From contig DOZA01000263.1 in the NCBI GenBank assembly GCA_003518245.1, positions 1-9,000 on the forward strand: a DNA stretch of 9,000 nt. Direction: 5' to 3'. Both the position numbers and the translations under genes were made by a program. Within the stretch, counting starts at the first letter, position 1. Every line of letters begins with the position of its first letter. Of this stretch, positions 6,488-9,000 are shown piece by piece. The stretch is from Bacteroidales bacterium (GTDB lineage: Bacteria; Bacteroidota; Bacteroidia; Bacteroidales; VadinHA17). The notes under the pieces are model-generated. The model saw only the letters and a program-made list of their open reading frames with translations, did no database searches and was not told the DNA's origin.

Positions 6488-6883
6488 TTATATAATCTGT
6501 TTATTAATTCTTTCAGCTAAATCTTTAAACTCTTCCTCGTTCATTTGCTCTCTTGGGTTTGAGAACCTGACATCTGCCTCCGAGTCGATAGGTATGAGGT
6601 GAATATGAGCATGAGGCACTTCCAGACCAAGTACCACAACACCTATTCTGTTGCATGGCACTACTTTTTCGATAGCCAGGGCAATTTTCCTTGAAAACAC
6701 CATCATTTCTGCCAGCAGATCCTCATCAAGGTCAAAAATATAGTCCACTTCCTCTTTAGGTATGATAAGGGTATGGCCTTTTTTTAATGGATTAATATCA
6801 AGGAATGCAAAGAATTTTTCATCTTCCGCCACCTTATAACAGGGTATTTCTCCCCTGATGATTTTAGTAAAAATACTTGACAT
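6488..6883 (-). CDS. HIT family nucleotide hydrolase/transferase (HINT-like)
   Basis: Small cytoplasmic protein of 131 residues belonging to the histidine-triad superfamily, which hydrolyses nucleoside phosphoramidates or dinucleotides. The signature HAHIHLIP is at 91-98, with H93 as the expected nucleophile. The N-terminus SIFTKIIRGEIPCYKVAEDE and the segment LDINPLKKGHTLIIPK (28-43) are typical of the HINT branch. Unlike many bacterial HINT proteins it lacks the CxxC zinc pair near the N-terminus; only C15 is there. It sits 14 bp after greA with no Shine-Dalgarno, so it is translated from the greA message. The exact physiological substrate cannot be inferred. Confidence 0.95.
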   Translation of the reverse strand: MSSIFTKIIRGEIPCYKVAEDEKFFAFLDINPLKKGHTLIIPKEEVDYIFDLDEDLLAEMMVFSRKIALAIEKVVPCNRIGVVVLGLEVPHAHIHLIPIDSEADVRFSNPREQMNEEEFKDLAERINKQII

Positions 6884-6897
6884 TTGTACAGAACGAG

Positions 6898-7371
6898 TTA
6901 TAATGAAATATTGATTATTTCAAAAGGTATGATCCCTGAGGGGACCTTTATATCAACCACTTCGCCCACTTTTTTACCCAGTAAGCCTTTGGCTATGGGT
7001 GAGTTCACAGCCAGTTTACCCTTTTTCAGGTTTGCCTCAGATTCGGGCACCAGCATATATTCCATTACAGTACCATTATTCTTATTCTTTATCTTGACCT
7101 TATTAAGAACCTGCACTGATGATGTGTCAATTCTTGATTCATCGATAAGACGTGAATTAACTATCTTATCTTCAATGGTAGCTATCTTGAGCTCCAGCAT
7201 CCCCTGAGCTTCTTTTGCAGCAGTATATTCAGCATTCTCAGACAGATCACCCTTATCCCTGGCATCAGCAATCTGATTGGATATTTCAGGTCTCTGCACA
7301 GTGCGCAACTGTTCAAGCTCCTGTCTTAACTTTTGTAATCCTTCTTCTGTCAAATATACTTTATCCGACAT
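6898..7371 (-). CDS. greA: Transcription elongation factor GreA
   Basis: Binds in the secondary channel of RNA polymerase and stimulates cleavage of the backtracked transcript. Its 157 residues match the family. Residues about 8-75 form the N-terminal antiparallel coiled coil, whose tip DARDKGDLSENAEY (36-49) carries the acidic pair D42 and E45 that coordinates the catalytic magnesium. The C-terminal FKBP-like domain runs from about 80 to the end and includes SPIAKGLLGKKVGEVVDIKVPSG. It is the first gene of the greA-HIT-comF unit and has its own strong -7 box upstream. GreB is less likely, given the overall match to GreA. Confidence 0.97.
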   Translation of the reverse strand: MSDKVYLTEEGLQKLRQELEQLRTVQRPEISNQIADARDKGDLSENAEYTAAKEAQGMLELKIATIEDKIVNSRLIDESRIDTSSVQVLNKVKIKNKNNGTVMEYMLVPESEANLKKGKLAVNSPIAKGLLGKKVGEVVDIKVPSGIIPFEIINISL

Positions 7372-7434
7372 TTTATCTTCTTCTAAATATTAAAAAATAA
7401 AAGAATCCCGGTCTTTGCGGAACTCTTTATACAG

Positions 7435-7442
7435 CAAATATA
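7435..7442 (-). promoter_or_regulatory. Probable greA operon promoter, -7 element
   Basis: Read on the minus strand this is TATATTTG followed by C, an exact TAnnTTTG box 63 bp before the greA ATG, giving a leader of about 55 nt. No TTTG is visible about 20 bp upstream. That region instead holds the inverted repeat at 7445-7483. Confidence 0.6.
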
Positions 7443-7444
7443 CG

Positions 7445-7483
7445 ATTTTTTCTTAAACAGAGCCCCCGGGCACTGAAAAAAAT
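7445..7483. repeat. Imperfect inverted repeat upstream of greA
   Basis: ATTTTTTC (7445-7452) and GAAAAAAAT (7475-7483) flank CAG-A-GCC (7458-7464) and GGC-A-CTG (7469-7475), which pair with one mismatch. On neither strand does a T-run follow the GC stem at its 3' side, so it is not a normal terminator. It covers the -33 region of the greA promoter and could be an operator or a barrier to transcripts arriving from the upstream gene. Confidence 0.3.
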
Positions 7484-7498
7484 GTTCTTAATCGATTG

Positions 7499-8017
7499 TT
7501 AAACAAAGTCTTTTCGCTGAAGTATCTCTGAATAGACTATAGCTTTGGGAAGGTCAAAATCACGAATAAGGTTTCTTGCCCACGAAATTTTCTCTTCTTG
7601 TTGATCCTTATCCTCATTCCACAGTTCGCTATCCAAAACTGTTATATCGGTAACCGATTTACCCTCCGAAGCAAAATCATTTGCCAGGGGTTCGGAATAA
7701 CTACCCTCAAGTTCTGCTCTCATTTTAATAGCCTCTTCCTGTGGAGGTTTTACTGTATCATGCTCATAACCTACCCCTTCTGTTTTGAATGAGTCCATAT
7801 CAATCATTTCATACTCTGTCCTTGCCCTGGCTGTTTCAATCTCAGCATAGCTGGTATTCTCTTTCTGTCCGGGAAGAAAAATTTCATCTTCCTGTCTGGG
7901 TATTCCTGATTTAGGAATACTGCTCTCTGCTTTTTTCTTTTTTTTATTGGCTATTAAACCTCCAATACCAATGATAGCAGCTATTAAGTAAAATAATATA
8001 TCACCAAAATCTTCCAT
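7499..8017 (-). CDS. Hypothetical single-pass membrane protein
   Basis: Not assigned to a named family. The 172 residues start with a membrane segment (about 6-23, ILFYLIAAIIGIGGLIA) directly followed by five lysines (25-29). By the positive-inside rule this puts the remaining roughly 145 residues in the cytoplasm. That part is acidic, low in hydrophobic residues and probably disordered up to about 140. The C-terminus becomes ordered-looking: ISWARNLIRDFDLPKAIVYS at 144-163, then EILQRKDF. A C-terminal patch of the form FDLxKAxxYSEIL seems familiar from small uncharacterised Bacteroidota membrane proteins, but I cannot verify that here. The gene follows the basic exported protein by only 5 bp, so the two are probably translated from one message. 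The C-terminal patch may be a docking site; that is inference. Confidence 0.75.
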   Translation of the reverse strand: MEDFGDILFYLIAAIIGIGGLIANKKKKKAESSIPKSGIPRQEDEIFLPGQKENTSYAEIETARARTEYEMIDMDSFKTEGVGYEHDTVKPPQEEAIKMRAELEGSYSEPLANDFASEGKSVTDITVLDSELWNEDKDQQEEKISWARNLIRDFDLPKAIVYSEILQRKDFV

Positions 8018-8022
8018 ACTAC

Positions 8023-8421
8023 TTATTTTTTATATTTTTTTCTGGCTTTTTTGCCGGCTTTACGTATTGCTTTTTTTCTTTCTTTCTCTCTGGCCTTTAT
8101 ATCTTTCTCATTCTGCTTCATCCTTTCCTTTACCTCTGTTGACTGGATATTAAAATGTCTTTCTTTATTATTCTTAACCGCCTTTTCGTATTCATTTTTG
8201 TTTCGGGCTTCTCTTTTTGCCTGTTCCTTTTTTGCCTTTGTTACTGACCTTGGCTCCCTTATTTTTTTCTCTTTCGGTGCTTTGCGTTTTTCACTGCTCA
8301 TCTTCTTCTCAATTCTTTTTGCCTTCCACTTTTGAAATACGTTAGTTTGAGCAACCGACATATTCTCTCCGCCCACAATAAGAACGAGAAGGAAAATTAA
8401 TAATCTGCAGGTATTTTTCAT
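8023..8421 (-). CDS. Hypothetical exported, highly basic protein
   Basis: Not assigned to a named family. The 132 residues begin with a signal peptide: MKNTCR, hydrophobic LLIFLLVLIVGG (7-18), and a likely cleavage site SVA|Q at 24/25. The mature part, about 108 residues, contains about 44 Lys or Arg, is almost free of hydrophobic clusters and is probably helical or disordered. The only segment with mixed composition is KERHFNIQSTEVKERMKQNE around 86-105, the best candidate for a conserved motif; the ends are simply KK/RK-rich. A strongly basic periplasmic or outer-membrane protein could bind lipopolysaccharide, peptidoglycan or nucleic acid, but nothing in the sequence decides this. It is the first gene of a pair with the membrane protein downstream (5-bp gap). 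Reading frame and signal peptide support a real gene. Confidence 0.75.
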   Translation of the reverse strand: MKNTCRLLIFLLVLIVGGENMSVAQTNVFQKWKAKRIEKKMSSEKRKAPKEKKIREPRSVTKAKKEQAKREARNKNEYEKAVKNNKERHFNIQSTEVKERMKQNEKDIKAREKERKKAIRKAGKKARKKYKK

Positions 8422-8472
8422 AATCTATTAGTAAATAATATTTTTTGTTTTAATGCGTTAAACTAATGTTTG

Positions 8473-8480
8473 TATATTTG
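8473..8480 (+). promoter_or_regulatory. Probable -7 element for the Rieske-like lipoprotein gene
   Basis: TATATTTG, an exact TAnnTTTG box, lies 17 bp before the ATG at 8498. An upstream TTTG (8444-8447) is 25 bp away, somewhat farther than the usual 19-21 bp. The same 76-bp region must also carry the divergent promoter of the basic exported protein, which I could not identify. Confidence 0.5.
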
Positions 8481-8497
8481 AATTCTATTATTTTAAT

Positions 8498-8977
8498 ATG
8501 TCAGCATTAGCATCAAAGTTAAGAATTTTTTCACTTATATGCATTTTTTCTCTCTTTCACAATTCCTGTAATAAAGAGAACAATGATGTCATACCTGATG
8601 TCCTGGTTGATTTTTATATTGATCTCAATGATCCCGAGTTTTTCGAACTTAATGCTATCGGTAATCATGTTCTCATTAACAGCAGCACCAATAATATGGG
8701 AATAAAAGCAGCTGGTTATGATGACAATGGTATTATTGTTTACCGTTCACAGGTTGATGAGTTTATAGCCCTCGACCGTACCTGTCCCTATGATTATGTC
8801 CTTGATGGCAGCAGCATTGCTGTTAATGTTGATGGTATTTATGCTGAATGCCCTGTTTGCAACAGCACTTATGCACTACCCAGTTTTGGTACTCCAATCT
8901 CGGGTCCTTCAAAATACCCTCTCAAGATGTACAGAACAAGCTTTACCGGGCGGTTTGTACATGTGACCAATTATTAG
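8498..8977 (+). CDS. Probable lipoprotein with Rieske-like domain lacking His ligands
   Basis: A 159-residue exported protein. Residues 1-23 form a signal peptide with hydrophobic core FSLICIFSLF. C24 in HNSCNKEN is the likely lipidated cysteine, though histidine at -3 makes the lipobox atypical. The mature part resembles the Rieske fold: IIVYRSQVDEFIALDRTCPY (79-98) as the first metal-binding strand-loop, CPVCNSTYAL (118-127) as the second loop, then the ending SGPSKYPLKMYRTSFTGRFV (135-154), which is the usual GPA-x-x-PL-x-x-Y close of Rieske domains. A true [2Fe-2S] Rieske centre needs CxH and CxxH; here these are C96-P-Y98 and C118-P-V-C121. Both histidines are gone and a third cysteine is gained, so a standard Rieske cluster is unlikely. 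The protein might bind another metal, form a disulfide, or be structural. It stands alone on the plus strand with its own promoter. Fold assignment is moderately confident; function is unknown. Confidence 0.8.
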   Translation: MSALASKLRIFSLICIFSLFHNSCNKENNDVIPDVLVDFYIDLNDPEFFELNAIGNHVLINSSTNNMGIKAAGYDDNGIIVYRSQVDEFIALDRTCPYDYVLDGSSIAVNVDGIYAECPVCNSTYALPSFGTPISGPSKYPLKMYRTSFTGRFVHVTNY

Positions 8978-9000
8978 TTTCGCGTTTCGCGTTTCGCGTT
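8978..9000. repeat. 7-bp tandem repeat TTTCGCG, running off the right edge
   Basis: Three perfect TTTCGCG units (8978-8998) plus TT begin at the base after the stop codon at 8975-8977. The true length is unknown because the window ends inside the array. Each unit contains the self-complementary CGCG, so neighbouring units could pair. Confidence 0.85.

Noticed and set aside
8051..8335. Ser/Phe-rich plus-strand open frame
   Set aside because: Antisense shadow of the Lys-rich codons (AAA/AAG read as TTT/CTT) of the basic exported protein.

Overview
The window looks like chromosomal core DNA of a Bacteroidota bacterium, probably Bacteroidales or a relative. The evidence is AT-rich DNA, mostly absent Shine-Dalgarno sequences, and several copies of the TAnnTTTG -7 promoter element typical of the phylum (upstream of rplU, ruvC, greA, the DUF151 gene and the last gene). 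The housekeeping proteins also read as Bacteroidota versions. There is no tRNA, rRNA, CRISPR array, phage gene or insertion sequence.

Layout. At 1-1409, on the minus strand, a DUF151/UVR 'bifunctional nuclease' gene is followed by a concentrative nucleoside transporter gene that runs off the left edge. At 1410-1694 a divergent intergenic region holds both promoters, a short palindrome and a 7-bp tandem array. At 1695-2730 lie rplU and rpmA (L21 and L27), closed by a strong intrinsic terminator. At 2903-5070 are serS and a DMT/EamA permease. A palindrome-rich spacer leads to ruvC (5198-5749), which converges on a minus-strand operon greA-HIT-comF (7371 down to 5755). Further right, a second minus-strand pair encodes a very basic exported protein and a single-pass membrane protein, neither of known function (8421 down to 7499). 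Last, a plus-strand gene encodes a probable lipoprotein with a Rieske-like fold (8498-8977), and a heptanucleotide repeat starts directly behind its stop codon.

How the genes work together. Most are independent housekeeping functions: large-subunit ribosome assembly (L21, L27), serine charging of tRNA, Holliday-junction resolution, rescue of backtracked RNA polymerase, and nucleoside uptake. No defence or secretion system or biosynthetic cluster is visible. The less ordinary items are an L21 with a histone-H1-like tail longer than its ribosomal domain, a Rieske-like protein that has lost both histidine cluster ligands, a basic exported protein paired with a membrane protein, and several small intergenic repeats, one of which covers the -33 region of the rplU promoter.
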